From assembly GCA_947303755.1 (NCBI GenBank), contig CAMYZF010000004.1, positions 1 to 33,250 of the forward strand: a stretch of 33,250 nucleotides of DNA, given 5' to 3'. The position numbers were made by a program, and so were the translations under genes. The notes under the pieces are model-generated. The model did no database searches and was not told the origin of the DNA. It was given only the letters and a program-made list of their open reading frames with translations. Positions 24,505-31,407 of this stretch are shown here, piece by piece (positions within the stretch are counted from its first letter, which is position 1; every line of letters begins with the position of its first letter). The stretch comes from an uncultured Erysipelotrichaceae bacterium (lineage in GTDB: Bacteria; Bacillota_I; Bacilli_A; RFN20; CAG-826).

Positions 24505-27500
24505 TCAAACAATCATTTTTGCTTTTGAGGATTTCGCTATCATCGAGCAATGTCTTGGTAAAGGTGTTGGTTAACACTTTAACTTTATCGTCTTTTTTAC
24601 CTATTTTTACGATTCTTGTTGGTTTCGAATTAATCATCGCCCATTTGTTAAAAACAAAGAATGTTAATAGATAAATAATTCCGAGAAGAACAAGAACACC
24701 AACAACGATGATAATTGGAATTAACCAGGTTGGGAAATTGCTCGATGAACCTGTTTCACCTTCACTTGGTGTTACTGGTGTGACAGGAGCTTCTGAAATG
24801 GTGACGCTGATAGAATAGATTTGTGAATCATTATGATTCGCATCACCCAAAATCTTATATTGAACGACATATGTTCCAGCTTCACTTGCAGTTGGGATTG
24901 AAGTTGTGAATTCGCCTGTTTCACCAAGACGATACACGATTGTGCCAGAGCTTGTTGATCCGGCATTCACTAAGGCTAAAGATTCACCATTAACAACCAA
25001 ACCTTCGACCGCTGTTGGAGCTTGAAGTAGAGCACTGTTAGCTTTGTTAATTGTGATTTCAAAACTACCGCTAACTTCTAAATGATTTGCTGCAGAAGCC
25101 TTGTAGTAAACAGTGTATGTACCTGCGTTTGTAAAGATTGGAAGTGATGTTGTAAACTCTCCAGTTGGAGTGTCGCAATATGTGAAAGCGACTTCTTCAC
25201 CGCCAACAGATGTTGCAGATGCATCAACAATTGGAGTTATGGCTTCACCTGTATATACTAAGGTGCCAGATTGAGTAACACTAATAGAAGTAATCTCTGC
25301 TGGTGAAATAACAATTGGATCTAGAGCAACAGGATCTGTATCTAAATGGTTTCCATCACCAACAATCTTATAAGAAACACTATATGTTCCGGGCAAAGTT
25401 GCAGTTGGGATAGTAGTAGAGAATGCTCCACCGTTAACACTGTATTGAATTTCACCATCGCTCGTAGAGCCTGCATTAACTAGTGCTTGAGCAGACCCGT
25501 CGTAAACAAGATCATCTTTTGCGCTTGGAGTAATTGTATAAGACGATGATGCTGGATTAATTGCAACGGTAAATGAACCAGTTGCTGTAACGTGATTATC
25601 AGCGCTTACTTTATAGTAAACAGTGTGAGAACCAGCTTCTATGAATGATGGAACTGATGAGGTGTAAGTGCCATCACTTGTATCTGAATATGTAAATGTT
25701 ACATCGCAATTATCAACTGTAGTTGCAGAAGTGCTTACAACAGCAGTTTTTGGAGTTCCATCATAACTTAATGTGCCCACTTGAGAGACACTTACATTTG
25801 TTATTGTGGCAGGAGCTATATAAGTCGGACTACAATATGCGCCATATATAGTGTCGTATGTATTTTCATAATTTTCATTTGGATTAATTTTGTAATATAC
25901 GTAATAATATCCGACATCTGTGCCAGTAGGAATTTCTTCGGAAAAAGATCCGCTCGTTCCAATTCTATATATTAAATCACCACCAACGGCATAACCAGGT
26001 GTGACTAATTCTTGAGGTTGACCATTATAAACTAAGCCCTCGATAGCGGCAGCTTCAGTTGATATTGAAGTCGTTCCTTTGAGCATTTTAACAGTAAATG
26101 TACTTATTCTGTCGTCGTGATATGGAGCGCTTAATTTAAATTCAATTTTATAATTTCCAGCATCATGAAGAACAGGTAATGGCCCAAAATCATCACCACT
26201 ATCTTTGATACGATAAGAAATTGTAGGAGTAGTACCATCAACAGTATTAGCTGTTATAGTTACATCCGGAGAACTACCTTCTTCTGTATAATGTAAATCG
26301 GGTACAGGCCCAATACCAAGATTAGTAATCTTTGCATTCGAAATTGTAACATCTAAAGATGATTCAGCGACTCCATTATAATTTGAAGTACCTAAAACTC
26401 TGTAATAAACAGTATATGTTCCAGGATATGTAGCTTGAGGTATAGAAGTAGAATATGTACCTTCGGCATTAATTTTGTATTCAATAGATCCTAAAGTTGT
26501 AGAACCAAGTGAGTCAAGCAAATCTTGTGGTGATCCGGTGTATGTTAAACCTGTTTTGCCAACTGGTGCAGTTAAAACTGCATTGGCTTTTCCGATAGCA
26601 ACTTCAAATTGACCAGTTGATGTGACGTGATTATCGGCACTTACTTTATAGTAAACCGTGTGAGAACCAGCGTTAGTAAAGGATGGGACAGACGAGGTGT
26701 ATGTGCCACCTTCAGAGGCAGAATATGTAAATGTATATGCTTGACTATTAACTGTTGTTGCGGAAGCTGAAACTGTTGCGGTTTGAGCTAAACCATTATA
26801 TGTCAAGGCACCAACTTGAGAGACACTAACATTAGTGATCTCCGCCATTCGAATTGTAAAAGTACCTAATTCTATAATTTCGGAATCATTATGATTAGAA
26901 TCACCAAATACTTTGTAAAATATTTGATAATTACCAGCATGTGAAAACGTAAGAGGAGCTGTTTCCCAAAGATCCCCTGTAGATCCAACTCTAAATTTAA
27001 GTGTTCCGCCTGTCGCACTTCCATTAGATGCTAGTGCATTATGGGAAGAGCCGTCATAATCAACGTTTTCTGCTAAGACAGGAGCAGTAATTGTAGGATC
27101 AAGCTTATTAATGGTAAAATTCAAGGTTCCCATTTCGGTTGGGAAATCACTTGCTTCAATCTTATAATCAACAGCATATGTACCTGAATTTACAAAACTT
27201 GGAACGGTCGAAGAATAACTAAGATCTTCAGGGCCTTTATATGAAATAGAGTATCCACTAGTTGGAAAAGAAACCGAAACATTTACTGATGAATGAGAAG
27301 AACCATCGTAATCTACTGATGGATTTGCAGAAGCGACATACTTAATTTGATTTAATATAACCTTTTTGTAACCGTCGAATTTCTGACCTTCACTAGAGTT
27401 AATACTAATTACGGTCGGACCACCGGTTCCAGAAACATTATCCCATCCAAGGCCACGCAATGAATTTTTCATTCTGGCTTGTATTGCCATTGTATCGCCT

Positions 27501-28534
27501 GTTGCAAGCAAACGTTCAATATTGTTGCCAATAGAAGGTATTGCAGTACTTGTCGTGCTGTATTGGTTGTGTTGAATTCCATAACTACTACCAGATGATG
27601 ATGTTCCACCTATAGCAGTAATTTTGCCTCCATTAAAATTATAAGTTCCTAAGGAGTAGAATCCTACAGAATCGCCGGATTCTGATGAGCCGCCAACAGC
27701 AACCAATTCACCAGCGTCTTGCGTTGCAGGAACAGATCCATAAATTTGGGCACCAATACTTTTACCAGTGCTGCTTACGTTACCACCAGTAGCATAAATT
27801 ATTCCGCCGTTCATGCGAAAATTGGAATTAGCGACAAATAATCCAAAGGAAGTGAGGTTCGTAGTGGAACCACCGGTTGCGTGAATTTCAGCTGTTTCTT
27901 CAATCGTTAAGCCTCCTCTAGCATAAACACCACTAGTCGTTTTATTATTGCCGCCGGTTGCATATATTAAACAATTGTCAAAATAAAGCCTTTTGTTATT
28001 TTCACAAAAAATAGCTCTTGTGGTTTTACCTGCACCGTTACTAACCGAAACATTTAAGCGAGCTCTCTCGCTTTGTGACTCATCTGTCTCGATCGTTAAA
28101 CTTGAGGATTTGTTATCACTGTTATGAATAGCAATACCATCATTGCAGTTTGAAGTTGTTGTAGTCAAATTAATGTTACTAGTTCCAATGAGTTTAATAA
28201 CAACATTTTTCTTACCTAAATAATTACAAAAAATCGCTGCAGAATACAAATTAGATGACCCATCTAAAGTATTAGTATGTCCTGCATCATTATACGTGAA
28301 GTTATTTAAAGTTAATGTATAAGCGGCATCTGACTCATCAAGAGTTGCGCTACCTCCAAGTCCATCATTATAAATTGGATTAGCAATCATATCCTGCGAA
28401 CCAATATAAAATTCAGGTTCGCTATCCGCTAAAACTTCTTTTACGTCTTCATGTGTAGCAAAGGCTAAAATTGCACCGCTAGGGCATAGAGAAAATGCTA
28501 GAGCAATTGAACTAATTTTGAAGAGTTTATTCAT
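24500..28534 (-). CDS. Large surface protein with alternating Ig-like repeats and C-terminal membrane anchor
   Basis: 1344 residues. A signal peptide (about 1-27) is followed by a region (about 40-380) rich in short GG-containing, beta-helix-like repeats (ATGGN...), similar in style to carbohydrate-binding beta-helix domains. From about residue 390 to 1250, Ig-like modules of two kinds alternate. Type A contains GLVYNG..., a GTIEYR-like strand and GTYTVYYK. Type B starts ITNVSVSQVGxLxYxG and contains TYTSSVPSFTxAGSHTVYYK. A transmembrane helix (about 1269-1294) and a 50-residue Lys-rich cytoplasmic tail close the protein; there is no LPXTG. AGAGGTG lies 6 nt before the ATG. Its promoter contains a (CT)8 tract, so expression is probably phase-variable. 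Adhesin function is inferred. Confidence 0.9.
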   Translation of the reverse strand: MNKLFKISSIALAFSLCPSGAILAFATHEDVKEVLADSEPEFYIGSQDMIANPIYNDGLGGSATLDESDAAYTLTLNNFTYNDAGHTNTLDGSSNLYSAAIFCNYLGKKNVVIKLIGTSNINLTTTTSNCNDGIAIHNSDNKSSSLTIETDESQSERARLNVSVSNGAGKTTRAIFCENNKRLYFDNCLIYATGGNNKTTSGVYARGGLTIEETAEIHATGGSTTNLTSFGLFVANSNFRMNGGIIYATGGNVSSTGKSIGAQIYGSVPATQDAGELVAVGGSSESGDSVGFYSLGTYNFNGGKITAIGGTSSSGSSYGIQHNQYSTTSTAIPSIGNNIERLLATGDTMAIQARMKNSLRGLGWDNVSGTGGPTVISINSSEGQKFDGYKKVILNQIKYVASANPSVDYDGSSHSSVNVSVSFPTSGYSISYKGPEDLSYSSTVPSFVNSGTYAVDYKIEASDFPTEMGTLNFTINKLDPTITAPVLAENVDYDGSSHNALASNGSATGGTLKFRVGSTGDLWETAPLTFSHAGNYQIFYKVFGDSNHNDSEIIELGTFTIRMAEITNVSVSQVGALTYNGLAQTATVSASATTVNSQAYTFTYSASEGGTYTSSVPSFTNAGSHTVYYKVSADNHVTSTGQFEVAIGKANAVLTAPVGKTGLTYTGSPQDLLDSLGSTTLGSIEYKINAEGTYSTSIPQATYPGTYTVYYRVLGTSNYNGVAESSLDVTISNAKITNLGIGPVPDLHYTEEGSSPDVTITANTVDGTTPTISYRIKDSGDDFGPLPVLHDAGNYKIEFKLSAPYHDDRISTFTVKMLKGTTSISTEAAAIEGLVYNGQPQELVTPGYAVGGDLIYRIGTSGSFSEEIPTGTDVGYYYVYYKINPNENYENTYDTIYGAYCSPTYIAPATITNVSVSQVGTLSYDGTPKTAVVSTSATTVDNCDVTFTYSDTSDGTYTSSVPSFIEAGSHTVYYKVSADNHVTATGSFTVAINPASSSYTITPSAKDDLVYDGSAQALVNAGSTSDGEIQYSVNGGAFSTTIPTATLPGTYSVSYKIVGDGNHLDTDPVALDPIVISPAEITSISVTQSGTLVYTGEAITPIVDASATSVGGEEVAFTYCDTPTGEFTTSLPIFTNAGTYTVYYKASAANHLEVSGSFEITINKANSALLQAPTAVEGLVVNGESLALVNAGSTSSGTIVYRLGETGEFTTSIPTASEAGTYVVQYKILGDANHNDSQIYSISVTISEAPVTPVTPSEGETGSSSNFPTWLIPIIIVVGVLVLLGIIYLLTFFVFNKWAMINSKPTRIVKIGKKDDKVKVLTNTFTKTLLDDSEILKSKNDCLK

Positions 28535-28573
28535 AGGACACCTCTTTCACTAATAATTGATAAATGTAATTTA

Positions 28574-28603
28574 AGTTTACTCGAGAGAGAGAGAGAGAGT
28601 CAA
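28574..28603 (-). promoter_or_regulatory. Predicted phase-variable promoter with (CT)8 in the spacer
   Basis: Minus strand: TTGACT (28598-28603) as -35, an 18-nt spacer consisting almost wholly of CT repeats, then TAAACT (28574-28579) as -10. The tract itself is 28583-28599. The predicted start near 28567 gives a leader of about 33 nt including the ribosome site. Gain or loss of one CT unit would change the spacer to 20 or 16 nt. Confidence 0.65.
28583..28599. repeat. Dinucleotide microsatellite, eight GA/CT units
   Basis: An uninterrupted (GA)8-G on the plus strand. No other dinucleotide tract of this length was seen in the window. Confidence 0.97.
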
Positions 28604-28618
28604 GCACTTACAAGTGCT
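28603..28618. promoter_or_regulatory. Palindrome abutting the -35 box of the surface protein gene
   Basis: AGCACTTACAAGTGCT has 7-bp arms around 2 bases and touches the TTGACT box. This is a typical place for an activator or repressor operator. The XRE protein encoded just upstream (28735-29292) is a candidate, without direct evidence. Confidence 0.6.
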
Positions 28619-28644
28619 ATTTGTCAAACTATTAATTGGAAAGG

Positions 28645-28723
28645 ACCCTCGATGCTACTCGAGTTCACTTCGAGTCGCGTTGAGGTTTAATCTAGAGAAA
28701 AGCAAGTCTCACAAAAGGGACTT
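28645..28723. repeat. Structured intergenic segment after the XRE gene
   Basis: A hairpin ACTCGA (28657-28662) / TCGAGT (28670-28675) with a 7-nt loop is enclosed by CCTC/GAGG. A second, weak hairpin AAGTC/GACTT lies at 28704-28723, just after the XRE stop, and could be its terminator, though the T-run on the minus strand is poor. Confidence 0.4.
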
Positions 28724-28734
28724 TTTATAGAAAA

Positions 28735-29292
28735 CTAAAACTTCTTAATCGATAGTTTAAAGATCTCATCAACCGAACATTTGAAAATCTGAGAAAACAT
28801 AAATAAGAATTCGGTTGATGGCATGCAGTTTCCTAATTCATAATGTTCCACTTGAGCGTATGTGAATCCTGTCGCGTTCGCCACCGCCATTCTGGACACA
28901 TTTCGATATTTCCTAATAGCGGTCAATGTTAATCCCAATAATTTAACATCTAATTCATTATGAATTGTGTATTTTTTTCTAAAGAAAACTTGAACCCATT
29001 TTTGATACATTTGATTTTGTACAGCGTAATAGTCATTAGGTATCTTTTCCCACTTAGTGTGAAATCTCATTAAATCAATAATATGCAGCTCATAAGCAGT
29101 TAACGATTCAACAAATTCCTCATATAATTGAGATAACCTTTTAGCCATTGCATATTCCGCAGGATCAATATTGAGTGGGCGATCTTCTTCATACCATCTA
29201 ATAGTTGTCTCTATTCTTGATAGCATGTGCTTTATGTAATTTCTAAATCCCATTTCACTTTTTGGAATAATATATGAAAATCCTAAATCCAT
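28735..29292 (-). CDS. HTH-containing regulator with C-terminal DNA-binding domain
   Basis: 185 residues. The N-terminal 115 residues are mostly helical with many charged and aromatic residues and no family that I recognise. Residues about 120-180 form an XRE-like helix-turn-helix: LTLTAIRKYRNVSRMAVANATGFTYAQVEHYELGNCMPSTEFLFMFSQIFKCSVDEIF. The HTH is C-terminal instead of the more common N-terminal position, so the helical region may be a partner- or ligand-binding domain. The ATG has a strong AGGAGG. TTGACT at 29342-29347 is a plausible -35, with a poor -10 downstream, and an 8-bp inverted repeat lies just above it. The phase-variable surface gene is immediately downstream and a likely target. 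Confidence 0.8.
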   Translation of the reverse strand: MDLGFSYIIPKSEMGFRNYIKHMLSRIETTIRWYEEDRPLNIDPAEYAMAKRLSQLYEEFVESLTAYELHIIDLMRFHTKWEKIPNDYYAVQNQMYQKWVQVFFRKKYTIHNELDVKLLGLTLTAIRKYRNVSRMAVANATGFTYAQVEHYELGNCMPSTEFLFMFSQIFKCSVDEIFKLSIKKF

Positions 29293-29354
29293 CTCGCTCC
29301 CTCCTATTATTGATAAATCAATAAAAATAAAAGGAATAGCAAGTCAAAAATAGT

Positions 29355-29385
29355 TTGCACCCGTCTTCGTAAGGTGGGGGTGCAA
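29355..29385. promoter_or_regulatory. 8-bp inverted repeat upstream of the HTH regulator promoter
   Basis: TTGCACCC (29355-29362) and GGGTGCAA (29378-29385) flank 15 bases. It sits 7 bp upstream of the putative -35 box. A further GGTGCAAG follows at about 29393. It could be an operator, perhaps for autoregulation. The rest of 29386-29516 shows nothing recognisable. Confidence 0.5.
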
Positions 29386-29515
29386 GCTTGGGTGGTGCAA
29401 GAAAAAACAGTGAATATCATCAATTTTTGGCCATTTTTCGTTCCCCAACCTACCGACTATCCTTATAGAACAAGCCTGTTAAATATGTCAAAAAAGTCCG
29501 ATGAAATCGACACTT

Positions 29516-29546
29516 TTAAAGAAAAACAATCCATAAATGGATTGTT
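29516..29546 (-). terminator. Intrinsic terminator of the DUF3800 gene
   Basis: AACAATCCA (29525-29533), loop TAAA, TGGATTGTT (29538-29546); a 9-bp perfect stem followed on the minus strand by TTTCTTT. It lies 24 nt after the nearer motif copy of paired repeat B. Confidence 0.92.
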
Positions 29547-29567
29547 AACTTTTTGTCATGTCTTTTG

Positions 29568-29617
29568 CCTACACGACCAATGCATTGATTTTGTAATTCC
29601 CTACACGACCAATGCAT
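29568..29617 (-). repeat. Paired 3'-flank repeat B (two 18-bp copies, 32-bp period)
   Basis: Exact copies of CCTACACGACCAATGCAT (plus strand) at 29568-29585 and 29600-29617, separated by 14 bases. Minus-strand core CATTGGTCGTGT. The distal copy ends within the stop codon of the DUF3800 gene and the proximal copy precedes its terminator, so both are in its 3' untranslated region. Confidence 0.92.
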
Positions 29618-30276
29618 CAAAATTCTTTCTTGTTCAAAGAACGTAGATATACTCTTTTAAAAATTTTCTTGTTTTCAAAAAACCTTTCTTCCGATTTGGA
29701 TAATTCGCCATTAGAAAGTTTTAATTCGGTAAGTCTAATAGAGGTAATATAATCCGCCACTTGAGCAAGTCTATAATTCTCTTGTTTGACATCTTTTTTG
29801 AATTCGACAGGATAACCAGAGATTCCGAAAGCTTGGGCTAAAGCTTTATGAACTATTTGCTGTCCTTTATCATAATAAAGATTTATTAAATCAAAAGAAG
29901 AAAAATAGTCATAATGCTGAGCCAAAAATGAATGAATATCTTTAGCTAATCTTGCCAATGTTTTAGCATCATCCCCATCAAATTCTTTCTTTTTATATAT
30001 AAACTCTTTGTGAAGAATAGGAAGAATTGTAAATAAGATTAACACCTTATTGAGATATCGTTTTCTTTCGGTTAATCCTAAATCTTTGAATTCATTTTCT
30101 TTTCTGATAATTGGGCCAACATGAAATACTGGATCGTCTTTGAATTTATTTAACTGAGAAGAAATATTGTTGTTTTGTTCATGAAAAACAAGCGATACCA
30201 CATAGTACTTAGAAGCACCATATTCAAATCCTGTATCGCCAGATTCATCAACAAATACGCTTAATACTTTCTTCAT
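29617..30276 (-). CDS. DUF3800 domain protein (predicted RNase H-like fold)
   Basis: 219 residues. FVDESGDTG near the N-terminus (about 8-16) and LAQVADYITSI near 172-182 are the two hallmark acidic motifs of DUF3800, with LYYDKG (about 152-157) between. The family is thought to have an RNase H-like fold and often sits in mobile or defence contexts; its activity has not been settled to my knowledge. There is no ribosome site before the ATG. Instead an intrinsic terminator ends about 5 nt upstream, after an apparent small RNA (30281-30382), so translation would need read-through or another start. Its 3' end carries repeat pair B and a terminator. Confidence 0.85.
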   Translation of the reverse strand: MKKVLSVFVDESGDTGFEYGASKYYVVSLVFHEQNNNISSQLNKFKDDPVFHVGPIIRKENEFKDLGLTERKRYLNKVLILFTILPILHKEFIYKKKEFDGDDAKTLARLAKDIHSFLAQHYDYFSSFDLINLYYDKGQQIVHKALAQAFGISGYPVEFKKDVKQENYRLAQVADYITSIRLTELKLSNGELSKSEERFFENKKIFKRVYLRSLNKKEF

Positions 30277-30280
30277 AGTT

Positions 30281-30307
30281 CTTAAAAGAAAACCCTATTT
30301 CTAGGGT
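30281..30307 (-). terminator. Terminator between the small RNA and the DUF3800 gene
   Basis: ACCCTA, loop GAAA, TAGGGT on the minus strand (30292-30307), followed by TTTTCTTTT. It ends just before the DUF3800 start codon. The hairpin closely resembles that at 30402-30419, including the GAAA loop. Confidence 0.85.
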
Positions 30308-30382
30308 ATGTTGCGAGACTGTCTCTCGCGGTTTGGTGGGACCATGTACGGCTCCCTATCAAGAGGTTTCCCTTTTGACACC
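30281..30382 (-). ncRNA. Predicted structured small RNA upstream of the DUF3800 gene
   Basis: About 100 nt with its own predicted promoter and terminator. Reading 5' to 3' on the minus strand, GGTG pairs with CACC to enclose two hairpins: AAGGG/CCTCTT with a bulged T, and GGGAGCC/GGTCCC with a bulge. A further hairpin GCGAGA...TCTCGC and the terminator hairpin follow. It contains no plausible open frame. It does not match 4.5S, 6S, tmRNA, RNase P or a riboswitch that I know. Folding was done by eye. Confidence 0.55.
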
Positions 30383-30385
30383 TAT

Positions 30386-30414
30386 ATAGTACAAAATAAA
30401 ACCCTATTTTTCAA
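30386..30414 (-). promoter_or_regulatory. Predicted promoter of the small RNA
   Basis: TTGAAA (30409-30414), 17-nt spacer, TACTAT (30386-30391) on the minus strand. The -35 box lies in the loop of the preceding terminator hairpin. Consensus match is moderate. Confidence 0.5.
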
Positions 30415-30420
30415 TAGGGA
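30392..30420 (-). terminator. Intrinsic terminator of the hypothetical gene at 30549
   Basis: CCCTATT, loop GAAA, AATAGGG on the minus strand (30402-30419), followed by TTTTATTTT. It lies 23 nt after the nearer motif copy of paired repeat C. Confidence 0.88.
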
Positions 30421-30442
30421 ATTAAACTGTTGGATTTGGCGA

Positions 30443-30486
30443 ACGCGTGGAATGGTCAATTTTCAACTTTCCGTACGCGTGGAATG
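30443..30486 (-). repeat. Paired 3'-flank repeat C (two 12-bp copies, 32-bp period)
   Basis: Exact copies of ACGCGTGGAATG (plus strand) at 30443-30454 and 30475-30486, starts 32 bp apart. Minus-strand core CATTCCACGCGT. It lies between the stop of the hypothetical gene (30549) and its terminator (30392-30420). Confidence 0.9.
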
Positions 30487-30548
30487 ATTTCATTAATCGC
30501 CTTGTTTATCATTATATACTTTTTATATTCTTAATACCGCTAGAGAAA

Positions 30549-31298
30549 TCAGCTACGCGCCTTTTCAAACGAGACGTTCATATTGATAATTTTTATAGTA
30601 GATTTCAATTGTATCATTTGCTTCTTATTAGTATACAAAATGCCTGTATTTATTAATTGGGCATAAATATTATCAAAACTAATCGATAGTTTAATATCTG
30701 GATATTCATTCGAAATGAATGTCTTATATTTTGAATTAAATATACTTTTCAATTCATCTACACTTTTTATACCTAACGAATTGAAATTAGAAGCCACTAA
30801 GTAGGAAAAGAATAAAGCGTAATCAGGAGCTAATCTAAAAATTGGCTTAAATTGCAAATTTGACATTATTATAGATCCGACAGCTCCGACAATTGTTGCT
30901 ACTAATGGCGATGCCAAAACAGAAGTAGTTATTTCTCCACCAATTATACCTAAATTAATTAAGTTCTTTGGAGACAAATCTATCACAACATAAGTTTTTC
31001 TAACTTTAGTACCTTTTGTCTTGGCGATTTGGCTTTTCGCTATTCGTCGGCAGGCCACTCTGCCAAGGGCTAAAGACTGGGATCCACTTAATCCATGAAC
31101 AGTAATTCCATAAGAAACGTTATGACTTTTAAAACCGCCAGTTGATGAAACATAAACATCCACGATTTTAGTTCCATAACGCACCATTTTCTCTTCTTTT
31201 ATAGAAGCTAACCCCAATTGCTCCAAAGTTCTAAAAGCATCAGAATTGATAATTTTATCAACGTTAAACAAACCACTTCTTGCTAAAACAGAATTCAT
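30549..31298 (-). CDS. Hypothetical protein
   Basis: 249 residues, family not recognised. The first 105 residues look soluble and beta-rich. A basic stretch (RVACRRIAKSQIAKTKGTKVRKT) precedes TYVVIDLSPKNLINLGIIGG, then a Gly/Ala-rich hydrophobic segment (about 125-150) that could be one membrane helix or a nucleotide-binding strand-loop. The C-terminal 80 residues appear soluble. Start at 31298 is chosen because GGAGG lies five bases upstream; an ATG seven codons earlier would put this site inside the gene. It precedes the small RNA and DUF3800 genes on the same strand and ends with repeat pair C and a terminator like theirs, so the two units may be related. Confidence 0.75.
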   Translation of the reverse strand: MNSVLARSGLFNVDKIINSDAFRTLEQLGLASIKEEKMVRYGTKIVDVYVSSTGGFKSHNVSYGITVHGLSGSQSLALGRVACRRIAKSQIAKTKGTKVRKTYVVIDLSPKNLINLGIIGGEITTSVLASPLVATIVGAVGSIIMSNLQFKPIFRLAPDYALFFSYLVASNFNSLGIKSVDELKSIFNSKYKTFISNEYPDIKLSISFDNIYAQLINTGILYTNKKQMIQLKSTIKIINMNVSFEKARS

Positions 31299-31348
31299 AT
31301 ATTCCTCCATAAAATCCACTTAAACATTAAATGAACTTTATACAAGAA

Positions 31349-31384
31349 GGAAGCCTCTTCTTGGTCAATACTTCCGAGGCTTCC
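31349..31384 (-). terminator. Hairpin after the left-over surface protein gene, possible terminator
   Basis: GGAAGCCTC (31349-31357) and GAGGCTTCC (31376-31384) form a perfect 9-bp stem with an 18-nt loop. The following minus-strand sequence is only modestly T-rich (TTCTTGTAT), so termination is uncertain. A TTGACC in the loop could be a -35 for the gene at 31298. Confidence 0.5.
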
Positions 31385-31407
31385 TAATTATTACATTTAA
31401 TTAAGGA

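Noticed and set aside
29374..29646. A plus-strand 90-codon frame
   Set aside because: It has no ribosome site, runs through the terminator, repeat pair B and the end of the DUF3800 gene antisense, and its product has no protein-like pattern.
24093..30486. The paired repeats as CRISPR arrays
   Set aside because: Each locus has only two copies of 12-18 bp with 14-20 bp between, the loci differ in sequence, and no cas-like gene is present.
24093..30486. The paired repeats as integron attC sites or classic type III antitoxin repeats
   Set aside because: No R/L core boxes or integrase were seen. The 32-bp unit is not repeated as a whole (interspaces differ from the copies) and lies 3' of the genes, not 5'.
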